A DNA stretch of 64,000 nucleotides from Photobacterium lipolyticum (GCF_003026475.1 NZ_PYMC01000002.1:310001-374000), one strand, 5' to 3'; shown: positions 25,901 to 34,733, counted from the stretch's first letter. Notes: generated by a model not told the origin, from the sequence alone. Program-made: numbers and translations.

Positions 25901-26497
25901 TTAATTTCCGTTCTCTTTATTGTGTCTGTTGATAACATTCTCGATGGTCATGATTCCGAACATGATTTTCCTTACAAATGATTCCGAGCTACCAACAAAG
26001 TAATAATGGGGATGCCTCGACCAAATGTCCTGTAACTTTTGATCCAGTTCAGCAGCTTGTTTTGACGTTTCATTTCTGACTGGATTGTTACTGGAGATAT
26101 CATGCCCGCTTGCGGCAGCAGATTCAAAAAAAATGACCGCATCGTAGCGAACGATTTCATTTTCAAAGTTAGAGTTTACCTCCTGAAAAAAATTCTCTTC
26201 CGTTCCCGGCCAGTAAGCCAGACCGTCTAATGTTCCTCGATCACAGACAAGAAGCCTATTGGGATACTTGTTTTTTTGGATGTCCTCTAAATTTTGCTGA
26301 AGAGAAAAAATGGCTTTTTGAACATTTTTAAGTACTGGTTCATTGCTCGAGCGAGTTATACCACCAGAGAAGAGAACAGTTGCAGCCTCTGGAACAATCG
26401 CTAGTTGATCGCAAAGCTCTCGCCGGAAAAGATCGAGTGCCGTGGTCTTTCCGCCACCGGGGCCACCCGTTACGACTACTTTTAGCTGTTTCTTCAT
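25901..26497 (-). CDS. Small P-loop ATPase/kinase (AAA_28, NadR-kinase-like)
   Basis: This 198-aa protein has Walker A GGPGGGKTTALDLF at residues about 9-22, a Walker B-like NRLLVCDRGTLDGLAYWPG, and YDAVIFFESAAASG, as in AAA_28 and NadR-type kinases. The start ATG 26,497 (MKKQLKVVVTGG) follows GAGGTAACT; the frame is open to 26,524. These proteins are thought to phosphorylate small molecules. The substrate is unknown, and neighbours give no clue. Confidence 0.75.
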   Translation of the reverse strand: MKKQLKVVVTGGPGGGKTTALDLFRRELCDQLAIVPEAATVLFSGGITRSSNEPVLKNVQKAIFSLQQNLEDIQKNKYPNRLLVCDRGTLDGLAYWPGTEENFFQEVNSNFENEIVRYDAVIFFESAAASGHDISSNNPVRNETSKQAAELDQKLQDIWSRHPHYYFVGSSESFVRKIMFGIMTIENVINRHNKENGN

Positions 26498-26891
26498 AGT
26501 TACCTCTAGCAGATTGTTGAACAACCGGTGGCTACGGTTAATTTCAACTAAAGGGATCCGTATATGAATAACAATAGTGCTCTGGTCATCGATTTAGCAA
26601 AAAAGTATTTCAAGTATATCGGGTTAATTCCAGGGACACATGTTGGTTACCACGGAATTTTTGTACGAATGAATAAATAAATTAGTGATGATGTCTGTAA
26701 GTGGTTACTTTCACCAAATATCAGACACAAAAAAGCCCCACCATTTCTGCTGAAGCTTTAGAATGTGACGGAGCGCTTTGGGTATGAGAGGATTTACTTC
26801 GCCCTTCGGGTCGTTGCTATAAAACGCCTTCGGCTAGCAACGTTGTCTCGCTTTGCTCGGCTGAACCGTGGTTTTCCCAAGCGACAAATGT
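26498..26891. other. Intergenic region at the left edge of island 2
   Basis: A 38-codon plus-strand frame at 26,564-26,680 starts MNNNSALVIDLAKKYFKY, which recalls the first residues of IS110 transposases (GIDLAKxxF), but it ends at once and may be a chance relic. The rest contains GC-rich short hairpins (CTTCGCCCTTCGGG, GCCTTCGGC) and no gene. Confidence 0.35.
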
Positions 26892-26921
26892 AAAAAAGCC
26901 AGCAATTAAGCTGGCTTTTTT
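26892..26921 (-). terminator. Terminator, probably the original one of tRNA-Ser copy 2
   Basis: AAAAAAGCCAGC...GCTGGCTTTTTT forms a strong hairpin with T tracts on both sides. It lies 5 nt left of the 27-bp tRNA-Ser end fragment, the distance expected for the tRNA's own terminator before island 2 inserted. Confidence 0.75.
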
Positions 26922-26926
26922 GAATT

Positions 26927-26953
26927 TGGCGGAGAGATAGGGATTTGAACCCT
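26927..26953 (-). repeat. attachment site: 27-bp duplicate of the tRNA-Ser 3' end
   Basis: The bases from TGGCGGAGAGATAG to GAACCCT are identical to the 3' end (T arm, acceptor, CCA) of both tRNA-Ser genes, and identity stops sharply afterwards. The fragment is in the same orientation as tRNA copy 2 (50,747), whose 3' side carries a tyrosine integrase. This marks the left end of an integrated element of about 23.8 kb. Confidence 0.85.
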
Positions 26954-27218
26954 GCCCTCGCGATATAAAATCAAAATAAACCGTTTTAAATCAATGCGTA
27001 ACCAAACATGGCGCAAGCAGATTTAAACAATTGTGATATGCAATTGACTCTAGTTAAAATTACATACCAAGTCAATACCAAGTCAATGTAAGCTACCTCA
27101 TTTCTGGACAGAAGCTTGCTGAACGAAGCCGCTGCGCGGCAGAGCACTGAGCATGTCAGAATAACCATACTCTTTAGTAACACCATCATTCCGATGGTGA
27201 TTTACCGGAGAGTAGATC

Positions 27219-28109
27219 ATGAAAGCCTCAGAACAACAACGATTTGACGAGTTATATCAGCAACATCTCACCCACCTTAAGCTGCAAGGTAAACGTCCCA
27301 AAACCATATCCGCATACTCGTTAGCCGTGCGACGAATCACCAAGTTCTTTGACCGTTGCCCAGATACCCTGACCATCGATGATTTACGACATTACTTCAG
27401 CCAACTTATCGGCACAGTTTCCTGGAGCACCATTAAACTTGACCGCTGCGGTCTTCAGTTTTTCTATAAACATACCCTGCATAAACAATGGGAATGGATA
27501 GGCATTATCAAACCACCGAAAGTGAAGCGCCTACCCAATATCATCTCGCCAGAGCAAGTGGCTAAAGTGATTAATCAAACCCGCGAGCCGCGTTATCGCG
27601 TATTGTTCCTCATCCTTTACACTATGGGACTTCGGATTAATGAAGGGCTTCAACTGACTATCCATGACATCGACAGTCAGACGATGCAAGTTCATATCCG
27701 TCATGCCAAAGGTGGCAAAGACCGCCTGGTACCCTTGCCTCAGCGAACGCTTAATGCACTTCGTTTATACTGGTGTACTCATCGCCATCCTGAACTCATT
27801 TTCCCCAGCAAGGGAAAGTGTTGTGACTCACCGATGGATGATCAGGGCGCACAAAAAGCTCTGAAGCAGATCCTTAGAGAATGCGGGATCTATAAGCGAA
27901 TCACACCACACTCCTTACGGCACTGCTTTGCTACCCACTTACTTGAACAAGGTCTCGACCTCCGTTCATTACAGATCCTGCTTGGGCATGCCAGCCTTAA
28001 TACCACCGCTCGTTACACCCAGCTTACTCAATTAAAACAGCATGATGCTGCCAACGCACTGAACCACTTAGCTGACCGCTTGTTGTTAAACTGGGAGGGA
28101 ACACTATGA
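27219..28109 (+). CDS. Tyrosine recombinase of an IS91-type unit
   Basis: This 296-aa protein has a SAM-like N-terminal domain (about 15-95) and a catalytic domain with TMGLRINEGLQL (first Arg), HAKGGKDRLVPLP (Lys), HSLRHCFATHLLEQG (HxxR), LLGHASLNTTARYTQL (His and Tyr nucleophile). All catalytic residues are in place. ATG 27,219 follows CCGGAG. The stop overlaps the start of an IS91-family transposase by 4 nt, a known pairing in some IS91-like elements. The transposase is truncated, so the unit as a whole is probably immobile. Confidence 0.88.
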   Translation: MKASEQQRFDELYQQHLTHLKLQGKRPKTISAYSLAVRRITKFFDRCPDTLTIDDLRHYFSQLIGTVSWSTIKLDRCGLQFFYKHTLHKQWEWIGIIKPPKVKRLPNIISPEQVAKVINQTREPRYRVLFLILYTMGLRINEGLQLTIHDIDSQTMQVHIRHAKGGKDRLVPLPQRTLNALRLYWCTHRHPELIFPSKGKCCDSPMDDQGAQKALKQILRECGIYKRITPHSLRHCFATHLLEQGLDLRSLQILLGHASLNTTARYTQLTQLKQHDAANALNHLADRLLLNWEGTL

Positions 28110-28591
28110 GCGTGTTTATCGAATTACTTCGCCAGTATAGTGATGAGCTTGAGCGTCATTACGACGCTCAAATCAGCAGCGATGTTCGCCGAGCCATCGC
28201 GGCAATGTTACGATGCAAAACTGAGCAACAAGGTCGCTCCCAATGGTTCTGCTCTCACTGCCAGCATCATGACCGACTACCGTTGTCTTGCGGTCATCGG
28301 CACTGCCCCCAGTGCCTGCACCGCACCACCTCCGACTGGCTGGAGCGCCAGAAACAGAAGCTGCTGCCTGTACACTACTATATGGTCACCTTCACTTTAC
28401 CCTATGAGTTAAGAGTACTGGCTCGCTCTCATCCCAAAGCACTTTATCAGGCGATGTTCTCTGTGGCCTCCGGGGTACTGAAAGACTTCGCCCAAAGGCA
28501 ACATAAAGGAGAGCTGGGTTTTACCATCGTGCTGCATACCCACAGCCGACAAAGGAACCTGCACCCTCACTTGCATGTCAACTCCGAATAA
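28106..28591 (+). pseudogene. IS91-family HUH transposase, C-terminally truncated
   Basis: Residues 1-161 carry the IS91 zinc-finger region (CSHCQHHDRLPLSCGHRHCP, QCLHRT), then YYMVTFTLPYELR and the HUH motif HPHLHV. After the motif the frame ends with NSE-stop, whereas family members are near 400 aa and need downstream Tyr residues. The gene is therefore broken. A hairpin follows directly. Confidence 0.83.
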
Positions 28592-28613
28592 AGGTGTCGG
28601 CTTCGCGACACCT
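28592..28613. repeat. 8-bp stem hairpin at the break point of the IS91-like unit
   Basis: AGGTGTCG (28,592-28,599) and CGACACCT (28,606-28,613) enclose a 6-nt loop, immediately after the truncated transposase. It could be a terminal structure of the element or a terminator. Confidence 0.5.
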
Positions 28614-28777
28614 ATTCTTGTTTGTTAGAGTGACGGACTCATCGAAGGTGATTAGCACAGTTTTTTATTGTGGGTTCTTGGGCGCTTTAGGTTCAATACT
28701 TCATATACTGTGTGCTTTGATAAATTGAGCTACAGCACTAACAAGGCGAGAAATTATTAGGCCATTAATATGCGTAC

Positions 28778-29581
28778 TTAGTCTGACAAGTATGCATCTA
28801 ATGCCAATACCTCAGATTCAACGCTTTGATGGATGCGCTTAATAGATTCACTATCAGTACAGCTTCCCAAGATGCAAAAAAGAGGCAAAAGGTGCTCCGG
28901 TGTCGGGTGATTAAACAGGGCATATGGCGCGTCATCTAAATAGTTAAAAAGGCTTTTGATATCGCCAATATGTAGAGTTTTGCAAACCCATCGAGTAAAT
29001 AATTCTACTTTCTTAGCTCTATCAGGATCTGGTCTATTCGTAAACAGCTCTCGCAAGTTATGACTTATCCCCCCAGAGCCTACGATCAATACATCCTGCT
29101 CGCGTAAAACTCTCAGACATTGACCTAAACGATAGTGCGCTTCAGGCCCGAGCTGACTATTGATAGAAATTTGCACGATGGGAATATTAGCTTTCGAGAA
29201 AATCAATTTCATCGGTATCCAGACGCCATGATCCCAACCTCGATTAGCATCTAACCGCGATTTGATTCCGCCTTCACTCAACAAGCCAACAACCTTTTGC
29301 GCCAGCTTAGGCGCACCTGGTGCCGAGTAATTAAGAGCGTATAGCGCTTCAGGAAAACCATAGTAGTCATGGATTGTCGCTGGATTCTCTCCGCTAGTGA
29401 CTACAACATTATCGTTTACATCAAAATGCGCTGAAAACACAACAATTGCTTTTGGTGTGGGAAGAGTATTCCCAAGATTATTTAAAAATGTCTTTGTGGC
29501 ACTCTCCTCTATTGCCATCATCGGAGAACCGTGTGAAATGAAGAGTGCCGGAAACAGTGTTGAATTCGATTGAATCGTCAT
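28778..29581 (-). CDS. LigB/DODA-type extradiol ring-cleavage dioxygenase (YgiD-like)
   Basis: This 267-aa protein belongs to the class III extradiol dioxygenases related to 4,5-DOPA dioxygenase. It has ALFISHGSPM near the N-terminus (metal His), VVFSAHFDV, RGWDHGVWIPM, and VGSGGISHNLREL, which supply the other conserved His residues. It should cleave catechols using non-haem iron. It ends a minus-strand group with a glutathionyl-hydroquinone reductase (6 nt upstream) and DoxX, which suggests disposal of quinones and catechols. Confidence 0.87.
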   Translation of the reverse strand: MTIQSNSTLFPALFISHGSPMMAIEESATKTFLNNLGNTLPTPKAIVVFSAHFDVNDNVVVTSGENPATIHDYYGFPEALYALNYSAPGAPKLAQKVVGLLSEGGIKSRLDANRGWDHGVWIPMKLIFSKANIPIVQISINSQLGPEAHYRLGQCLRVLREQDVLIVGSGGISHNLRELFTNRPDPDRAKKVELFTRWVCKTLHIGDIKSLFNYLDDAPYALFNHPTPEHLLPLFCILGSCTDSESIKRIHQSVESEVLALDAYLSD

Positions 29582-29586
29582 AAAAC

Positions 29587-30531
29587 TTATACCTCTGGCC
29601 CTACTGGTACGATACCCGTTGGGTTTAAAGCTTTGATTGAGTAATAACCGTGTTTGATGTGATCAAGGTTAACGGTTCTCTCTATACCCTTAATCGACAG
29701 AATACGCTTAACGTAGCGAGTAAGGTTCGGCATACTGGCTAACGTATTACGGTTACACTTAAATAAGCCATGATAGGCCACATCAAAACGAACCAAGGTA
29801 ACGAACAGTCTGATATCACTTTCAGAAATTGTGTCACCCAATAAAAATTTGTGATCACCTTCTAAACGATTTTCAAGTTCATCCAGCATGTTAAATACTT
29901 TATGGTAAGCCTCTTCATAGGCTAACTGTGAACTTGCAAAACCCGCTTGATACACACCGTTATTGAGATTTTCATAAACTCGCTTATTTAAAGCATCGAT
30001 ATCTGTTGCAAACTCATCGGGGTACAGATCCAACGTTGATCCAGTTAAATCATCGAAGGCAGTATTTAACATGCGAATGATGTCTGCCGATTCATTGTTA
30101 ACCACAACCTTATTCACTTTATCCCAAAGAACAGGGACTGTTGCGCGTCCTGTAAAGGTTGAGTCTGCCGCTGTATATAGTTCATGTAGATATTGATGCC
30201 CATTAAGAGTATCAAGATCTGAGCCGGGGTGACCGCCAAACTGCCAACTTTGATCAGTTAGAACAGGGTTAACAACACTGATGGTGATATAGTTGGTTAG
30301 CCGTTTAAGCTCTCTTACCATTAGCGTACGTGATGCCCATGGGCAGATATAAGCGACATACAAATGATAGCGATCTTTTTCCGCTTTAAAACCACCAGTA
30401 CCTGTTGGGCCCGGTTGACCATCTTTAGTGATCCAGTTTCTGAAGCTAGAAGTTTGTCGAATAAATCTACCATCTTTATCTTTTGCTTGGACAGGTTGCC
30501 AGTTTTCAGTCCACACACCATTTACTAACAT
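29587..30531 (-). CDS. Glutathionyl-hydroquinone reductase (YqjG-like GST)
   Basis: This GST of about 314 aa has the CPWA active-site motif (YICPWASRTLMVRELKRL) of glutathionyl-hydroquinone reductases, with the usual N-terminal RQTSSFRNWI and a helical C-terminal domain. It reduces glutathione-hydroquinone conjugates with GSH. ATG 30,531 is 8 nt after AAGG; earlier ATGs at 30,537 and 30,540 are too close to that site. A 27-bp sequence shared with the region upstream of doxX lies just before the gene. Confidence 0.9.
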   Translation of the reverse strand: MLVNGVWTENWQPVQAKDKDGRFIRQTSSFRNWITKDGQPGPTGTGGFKAEKDRYHLYVAYICPWASRTLMVRELKRLTNYITISVVNPVLTDQSWQFGGHPGSDLDTLNGHQYLHELYTAADSTFTGRATVPVLWDKVNKVVVNNESADIIRMLNTAFDDLTGSTLDLYPDEFATDIDALNKRVYENLNNGVYQAGFASSQLAYEEAYHKVFNMLDELENRLEGDHKFLLGDTISESDIRLFVTLVRFDVAYHGLFKCNRNTLASMPNLTRYVKRILSIKGIERTVNLDHIKHGYYSIKALNPTGIVPVGPEV

Positions 30532-30553
30532 GTTCATCATCCTTATATCATCT

Positions 30554-30580
30554 GTAAAAGTAACGGTTCGATCTGGGTGG
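30554..30580. repeat. 27-bp upstream repeat, copy 1
   Basis: GTAAAAGTAACGGTTCG followed by ATCTGGGTGG matches 25 of 27 bases at 31,274-31,300. It lies directly upstream of the hydroquinone reductase start and may be an operator or the trace of a local duplication. Confidence 0.7.
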
Positions 30581-30638
30581 GATCAGATACTCATCCCGTT
30601 CCAGATTTCGCTGATTTAAAGTAAGTTCAAGAAAATAA

Positions 30639-31115
30639 TTAAGCGGCTGTATCAGTACCATTGTAAGAACGGCTTTGTAACCAAGAGTTAACTAGATTAT
30701 CCAGTGAATAACGACCTCCGCCTTGAATTGCCAAAGAAACAGATGCGAAAAGTAGTATTAGTGCAAATTCATAACCATTGTTGGCAAGAAAAAGACCATT
30801 CCCCCAATGTACTGTCATTGCTATAAGCATGGTAAAGCCAGTCACGATTGCTGCTGGACGTGTTAACAATCCGAACATTAGCGCAATACCGCCAAAAAAC
30901 TCTCCACTGCCTGCCAAGAAGGCCATTAGCATACCCGGCTCAAAACCAATACTTGCCATCCATTGACCTGTTCCCTCTAGACCGTAGCCACCAAACCATC
31001 CGAACAGCTTTTGAGCACCATGAGCGGCTAAAACAATCCCTAAAGGAATGCGAATTGTTAGTGGTGCAATACTCGTTGTTGTGTTTAATACAGATTTAAT
31101 AATTTTAGAATTCAT
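30639..31115 (-). CDS. DoxX-family inner-membrane protein
   Basis: This protein of about 158 aa has four predicted membrane helices and the DoxX motifs RIPLGIVLAAHGAQKLFGWFG, GEFFGGIALMFGLLTRPAA and a C-terminal SLAIQGGGRYSLD. DoxX proteins occur with oxidative or electrophile stress genes in many bacteria. AGGAGA overlaps the first of three ATGs, so 31,115 with 7-nt spacing is the best start. It lies upstream of, and codirectional with, the reductase and dioxygenase genes. Confidence 0.9.
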   Translation of the reverse strand: MNSKIIKSVLNTTTSIAPLTIRIPLGIVLAAHGAQKLFGWFGGYGLEGTGQWMASIGFEPGMLMAFLAGSGEFFGGIALMFGLLTRPAAIVTGFTMLIAMTVHWGNGLFLANNGYEFALILLFASVSLAIQGGGRYSLDNLVNSWLQSRSYNGTDTAA

Positions 31116-31412
31116 CATCATTCTCCTATTTCAGTTAATTTGTTGAAGTTATGCATTACCCGTTTGCTTTGCATATTCATAATATAATTAACAACCATAA
31201 GAAGATAAATGGTAGAATCATTGAATAACTATCAACAAATTGTTGTTAATTGTAGAGTGCGAAATACAAATCAGTAAAAGTTACGCTTCGATCTGGGTGG
31301 AATTCAGTGAGCTGGTCGCATAGGGATGCTGCGGTTCAAGCATACATGGGCGTATTTGCGGTTGTCCTGTTTCGATAAACACTAATTTTTTAGCTGAATA
31401 AGCTTTAACAAA
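31116..31412. other. Intergenic region holding the second 27-bp repeat
   Basis: The repeat copy at 31,274-31,300 is about 160 nt upstream of doxX. Apart from this and the terminator beyond it, nothing is recognised. Confidence 0.45.
31274..31300. repeat. 27-bp upstream repeat, copy 2
   Basis: GTAAAAGTTACGCTTCG then ATCTGGGTGG differs from copy 1 at two positions only. Shared control by the nearby LysR regulator is possible but unproven. Confidence 0.7.
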
Positions 31413-31447
31413 GCAAAAAGCCCTACAGCTATCAAAGCGTGTAGGGC
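31413..31447 (-). terminator. Rho-independent terminator after the ABM-domain gene
   Basis: GCCCTACA/TGTAGGGC forms an 8-bp stem with a T tract (AAAAAG on the plus strand) on the minus-strand side, 29 nt after the stop of the upstream gene. Confidence 0.8.
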
Positions 31448-31475
31448 AAGAAAGGCAGGGATGCTTATTTGGAGG

Positions 31476-31847
31476 TTATTTAAACGCCTTAGAATAACGC
31501 TTCATAACCATAGTGGAACCGTCAATATTATCGACAAATTTTTGAGCTGCTGAGGCACTCATAAATGAAGCCATAGAAGCATCAGCATCCTTCGCAGATT
31601 CCCAGTGTACAATTACAAGCCACTCTCCATTCTCCCCAGCGGCTGATTCGCGTGATATAAATCCTGGCTGTTTAGCAACATGTTGGTCTTCAACCGCTTT
31701 ATCAATTGGAGCAAACTCAGTATATGAGACACCCTCTTTCAGTGTTAGTGTGACAATTTCAATGACTGCTGTGTCTGATGCAAAAGCGGTAGAAAGTGTA
31801 GCCATCATAGTTAGCAATACTAAAGATAATCTTTTGAAATAACGCAT
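31476..31847 (-). CDS. Secreted ABM-domain (antibiotic biosynthesis monooxygenase-like) protein
   Basis: This 123-aa protein has a signal peptide (MRYFKRLSLVLLTMMATLSTAFAS, cleaved after AFA) and a dimeric alpha-beta barrel domain: VIEIVTLTLKEGVSYTEF, KQPGFISRESAAG, WLVIVHWESAKDADAS. Such small proteins act as quinol monooxygenases or bind small molecules; export to the periplasm is less usual. It is divergent from the LysR gene to its right, which probably controls it. Confidence 0.78.
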   Translation of the reverse strand: MRYFKRLSLVLLTMMATLSTAFASDTAVIEIVTLTLKEGVSYTEFAPIDKAVEDQHVAKQPGFISRESAAGENGEWLVIVHWESAKDADASMASFMSASAAQKFVDNIDGSTMVMKRYSKAFK

Positions 31848-32024
31848 AATTAATACTTCTTCTATTTAAGTGATAGTAAATAAGCTCAACCAAGTTAGCT
31901 TTATACTAGTTACCTAAAGGTGATTAGGCTAACCCAGCTCGTTGTACAGGTATAATTTAACTATCATTAAAAACATAATAAATGCTATATTTATTGAATC
32001 ACTATCAACAGTACATTGTTAATC

Positions 32025-32927
32025 ATGGATAAGATCGATGCTATGCAAGCCTTCGCGGCGGTGGTGCAAGAAGGTTCTTTTTCTAAGGCGGCAGAAAGAC
32101 TTAAACTTTCACCACAACTAGTGAGTAAGTACGTCTCGCAGTTAGAGAGCCACTTACAAACGCGACTACTTAATCGCACTACACGTCGAGTCAGTACGAC
32201 AGAAGCAGGCCTCGCTTATTTTGAACGATGCCAACAAGTGCTTATTGATATAGAAGAGATGGAAAACTCGCTTGGGGCTCTGCACCAACAGGCTTCAGGG
32301 ACACTAAGGATCAGCGCTCCCATGTCATTTGGGATGCATCATTTGTCAAAAGCATTAGTTGATTTTCAAAAGCAATGCCCTCTAGTCGAAGTGGACTTAC
32401 AGTTAACGGATAGAAAAGTAGATATTGTTGAAGATGGCATTGACATCGCGCTACGTATCGGAGAATTGAAAAGTTCATCTTTGATTGCGAAAAAAATCGC
32501 ACCAATCCGCTTAGTCATCTGCGCCTCTCCTGATTATCTAAAATCCAATGGAACACCAAATAACCCAAGAGATTTAACTGATCATTGTTTCTTGCGCTAT
32601 AGCTATACTGATAGCAGTACTAGCTTTTCCCAGTTCAATCTAAAAGCATCTGAAATTAAGTTTAAAAGTCACTTTGTCGCAAATAATGGTGATGTTTTAG
32701 TTAATGCCGCAGTTCAAGGTGGAGGTATCACCATTCAACCAACGTTTATCACAGGCAAACCTATATCTAAAGGAAAGTTAACGACTATTCTAGAAGAGTA
32801 TGAACCCGCCCCTTTAGGGCTTTATGTTGTTTATGCTCACCGGCATCATTTAGCAAGCAAAGTGCGTTGCTTTATTGATTTCATCAGTGACTACTTTGGC
32901 TCCCCTCCTTATTGGGATCAGTATTGA
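32025..32927 (+). CDS. LysR-family transcriptional regulator
   Basis: This 300-aa regulator has an N-terminal winged HTH (MDKIDAMQAFAAVVQEGSFS, KAAERLKLSPQLVSKYVSQL) and a substrate-binding domain with GTLRISAPMSFGMHHL and VQGGGITIQPTFI, close to the CrgA/AaeR-like subgroup. ATG 32,025 begins the conserved sequence; an upstream TTG at 32,016 is less likely. It is divergently placed against the ABM gene and the DoxX/reductase/dioxygenase set, a common layout for quinone- or aldehyde-responsive LysR regulators. The effector is unknown. Confidence 0.93.
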   Translation: MDKIDAMQAFAAVVQEGSFSKAAERLKLSPQLVSKYVSQLESHLQTRLLNRTTRRVSTTEAGLAYFERCQQVLIDIEEMENSLGALHQQASGTLRISAPMSFGMHHLSKALVDFQKQCPLVEVDLQLTDRKVDIVEDGIDIALRIGELKSSSLIAKKIAPIRLVICASPDYLKSNGTPNNPRDLTDHCFLRYSYTDSSTSFSQFNLKASEIKFKSHFVANNGDVLVNAAVQGGGITIQPTFITGKPISKGKLTTILEEYEPAPLGLYVVYAHRHHLASKVRCFIDFISDYFGSPPYWDQY

Positions 32928-33000
32928 ACTCTGCAACAGACTTATTTCTGCTGCATTAACGGTTAGTTGAAAATCGTTACGGAGATGAACTTGCTAATGC

Positions 33001-33858
33001 TTATAGTACGCTTACCCCTTCAATAAACGACTTAATATCACCCTGTATAGAGATACTTTTATGTTCAATCTCTTTAGATACTTCCGCATGTTCCATATTG
33101 ACTCGGATTAATGTCGAACTAGGTAACACTGAGGCTAAATTCTCCATCGGCATACGGATGACTGTCGGTGTGTTATAACCTGCGCCTGTTTCAAGTAATA
33201 CGATCTTATTCTTGCTGTTTTTTTCCAACCATTTCATCAGTCGCTGATACTCATCTTTATACGGTGCCTCAATAAAAGAGCCATCGATACGAGCATTGAT
33301 AAACATAGTACCACCACAATTAGGACAACATGGAACGGCATCTTCTTTCGTTAAAACTTGGTCTGCGGGATCAAGTGCCTGCTGCATTTTCTGAAAATAT
33401 GGTTCTATGTCCCACACCTCATGAGTGCACGGTTTCGTACATTGGATCTTGCCATAGCTGCCCTGCGGGCTGTAGATCCGCGATCTATCAAACCCATTTT
33501 TATGAAACATCTGGTCTACATTAGAGGTCATAACAAAATAGTCTTTATCTCCAATCAGCTGCCTTAACTGCTGGTACAAAGCATTGTTCTTTTGTTGGAA
33601 GTACACGTAGTCCAAGTGGACAGCGTAATACCCCCACTGCTCAACCTGAGTCCAGTAGGGGTAGCCCATAAGCTGATACTGCATGGTGAACCCTTTTTTC
33701 ACCCAGCCGGGGAAAATGTCAGCAAACTTCTTAGTATCGGTATAATTGATGCCTGCCGCAGCGGTTAAACCTGCACCTGCACCTATCAGTACTGCGTCAG
33801 CAGATTGAATGAGTTCAGCACACGGTTTGACTACGGATGATTGCATTAAATTCGACAT
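33001..33858 (-). CDS. SirTM: macrodomain-linked class M sirtuin (protein ADP-ribosyltransferase)
   Basis: This 285-aa sirtuin has the NAD-binding GAGAGLTAAAGINYTD and TSNVDQMFHKNGF, zinc Cys pairs (C140/C144 and CCPNCGG), and SPQGSYG, where the catalytic His of deacetylating sirtuins is Gln (Q132). That substitution is typical of SirTM enzymes, which ADP-ribosylate rather than deacetylate. The gene overlaps the macrodomain gene by 13 nt. In described SirTM operons the target is a lipoylated GcvH-like protein, but neither GcvH-L nor LplA2 is present here. Confidence 0.9.
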   Translation of the reverse strand: MSNLMQSSVVKPCAELIQSADAVLIGAGAGLTAAAGINYTDTKKFADIFPGWVKKGFTMQYQLMGYPYWTQVEQWGYYAVHLDYVYFQQKNNALYQQLRQLIGDKDYFVMTSNVDQMFHKNGFDRSRIYSPQGSYGKIQCTKPCTHEVWDIEPYFQKMQQALDPADQVLTKEDAVPCCPNCGGTMFINARIDGSFIEAPYKDEYQRLMKWLEKNSKNKIVLLETGAGYNTPTVIRMPMENLASVLPSSTLIRVNMEHAEVSKEIEHKSISIQGDIKSFIEGVSVL

Positions 33859-34733
33859 AGCATCTCTTCAATAAAAAGTTGGTAGCAATGGTGGTCTCTG
33901 TCAGAAAAAACATTAAACACGACATAATCGAGCTGATTCTGATTGTTTTTCAGCCACTCACAAACGGTAGTAACAGCAGTATCCGCAGCCTCTTCTATCG
34001 GATAACCAAATACCCCAGTTGAAATTGAACAAAAGGCGATACTTCGAATCGGCTCAATCTGTGCGCATACTTCCAAACAACTTTGATAACTAGTAGCCAA
34101 CCCCTTACGATGAGCCTTGGTGAGTTCTCCTTGCACAATAGGCCCAACCGTGTGGATAACAAACTTAGAAGGCAAGTTGTAAGCTCGCGTGACCTTTGCG
34201 CAACCTGTTCCTTCCAGCATATTTTGTTTTTGCATAATGGTATGGCAATCATCTCTAACCTGAACACCTGCTTTAGAATGAATAGCATTATCTATACATT
34301 CATGCAGCGGCTGAAAGCAGCCTAACAATTGGCTGTTGGCAGCATTCACTATTGCATCTATTTTTAAGCTTGTAATATCCCCCAGCCAAAGCACCACTTT
34401 AGTATTGTTAATGGTAAAAAAAGGCTGCTGAGCTAGCTGTTCAACAGCAACAAGCTCACTTTCGCTCAGTTCTGCTTGCAGTAGCAGGTTTAAGTTATGA
34501 GTTCCTTTTTCAGATAAAGAGTACGGCGCTAATGTATTAAGTGCCGCACGCAAAAGTTCCCTTTTCTGCGGATATCCATTTGTCTGAACCGCACCAAACT
34601 GACGAATAACAGATTCAAGTTCAGCCAAAAGTAGATCGATAATATCTTCTTTTTCGACTGAACTTAGTACAATTGCCTGACATGTATAAGGCTCAAGCAA
34701 CGCAATTTCATTTTGATATTGATGAATATTCAT
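33846..34733 (-). CDS. Zinc-type macrodomain protein (ADP-ribosyl hydrolase)
   Basis: This 295-aa protein has a helical N-terminal extension (1-105) and a macrodomain from about 112. The macrodomain contains LWLGDITSLKIDAIVNAANS, GCFQPLHECIDNAIHSKAG, VIHTVGPIV and FCSISTGVFGYP. C139, H144 and C146 fit the zinc site of the macrodomains found in SirTM operons, which remove ADP-ribose put on by the sirtuin. ATG 34,733 follows AGGAGA; the frame is open to 34,757. It is first of a two-gene operon. Confidence 0.9.
   Translation of the reverse strand: MNIHQYQNEIALLEPYTCQAIVLSSVEKEDIIDLLLAELESVIRQFGAVQTNGYPQKRELLRAALNTLAPYSLSEKGTHNLNLLLQAELSESELVAVEQLAQQPFFTINNTKVVLWLGDITSLKIDAIVNAANSQLLGCFQPLHECIDNAIHSKAGVQVRDDCHTIMQKQNMLEGTGCAKVTRAYNLPSKFVIHTVGPIVQGELTKAHRKGLATSYQSCLEVCAQIEPIRSIAFCSISTGVFGYPIEEAADTAVTTVCEWLKNNQNQLDYVVFNVFSDRDHHCYQLFIEEMLCRI

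Noticed and set aside
17788..26953. Reading 17.8-26.9 kb as a single element between two tRNA-Ser sequences
   Set aside because: tRNA copy 1 is complete with its own promoter and terminator, the genes between look like backbone, and no integrase lies next to the 26.9-kb fragment inside this interval.
28106..28591. Functional IS91 transposase
   Set aside because: The protein ends right after the HUH motif, without the catalytic Tyr region.
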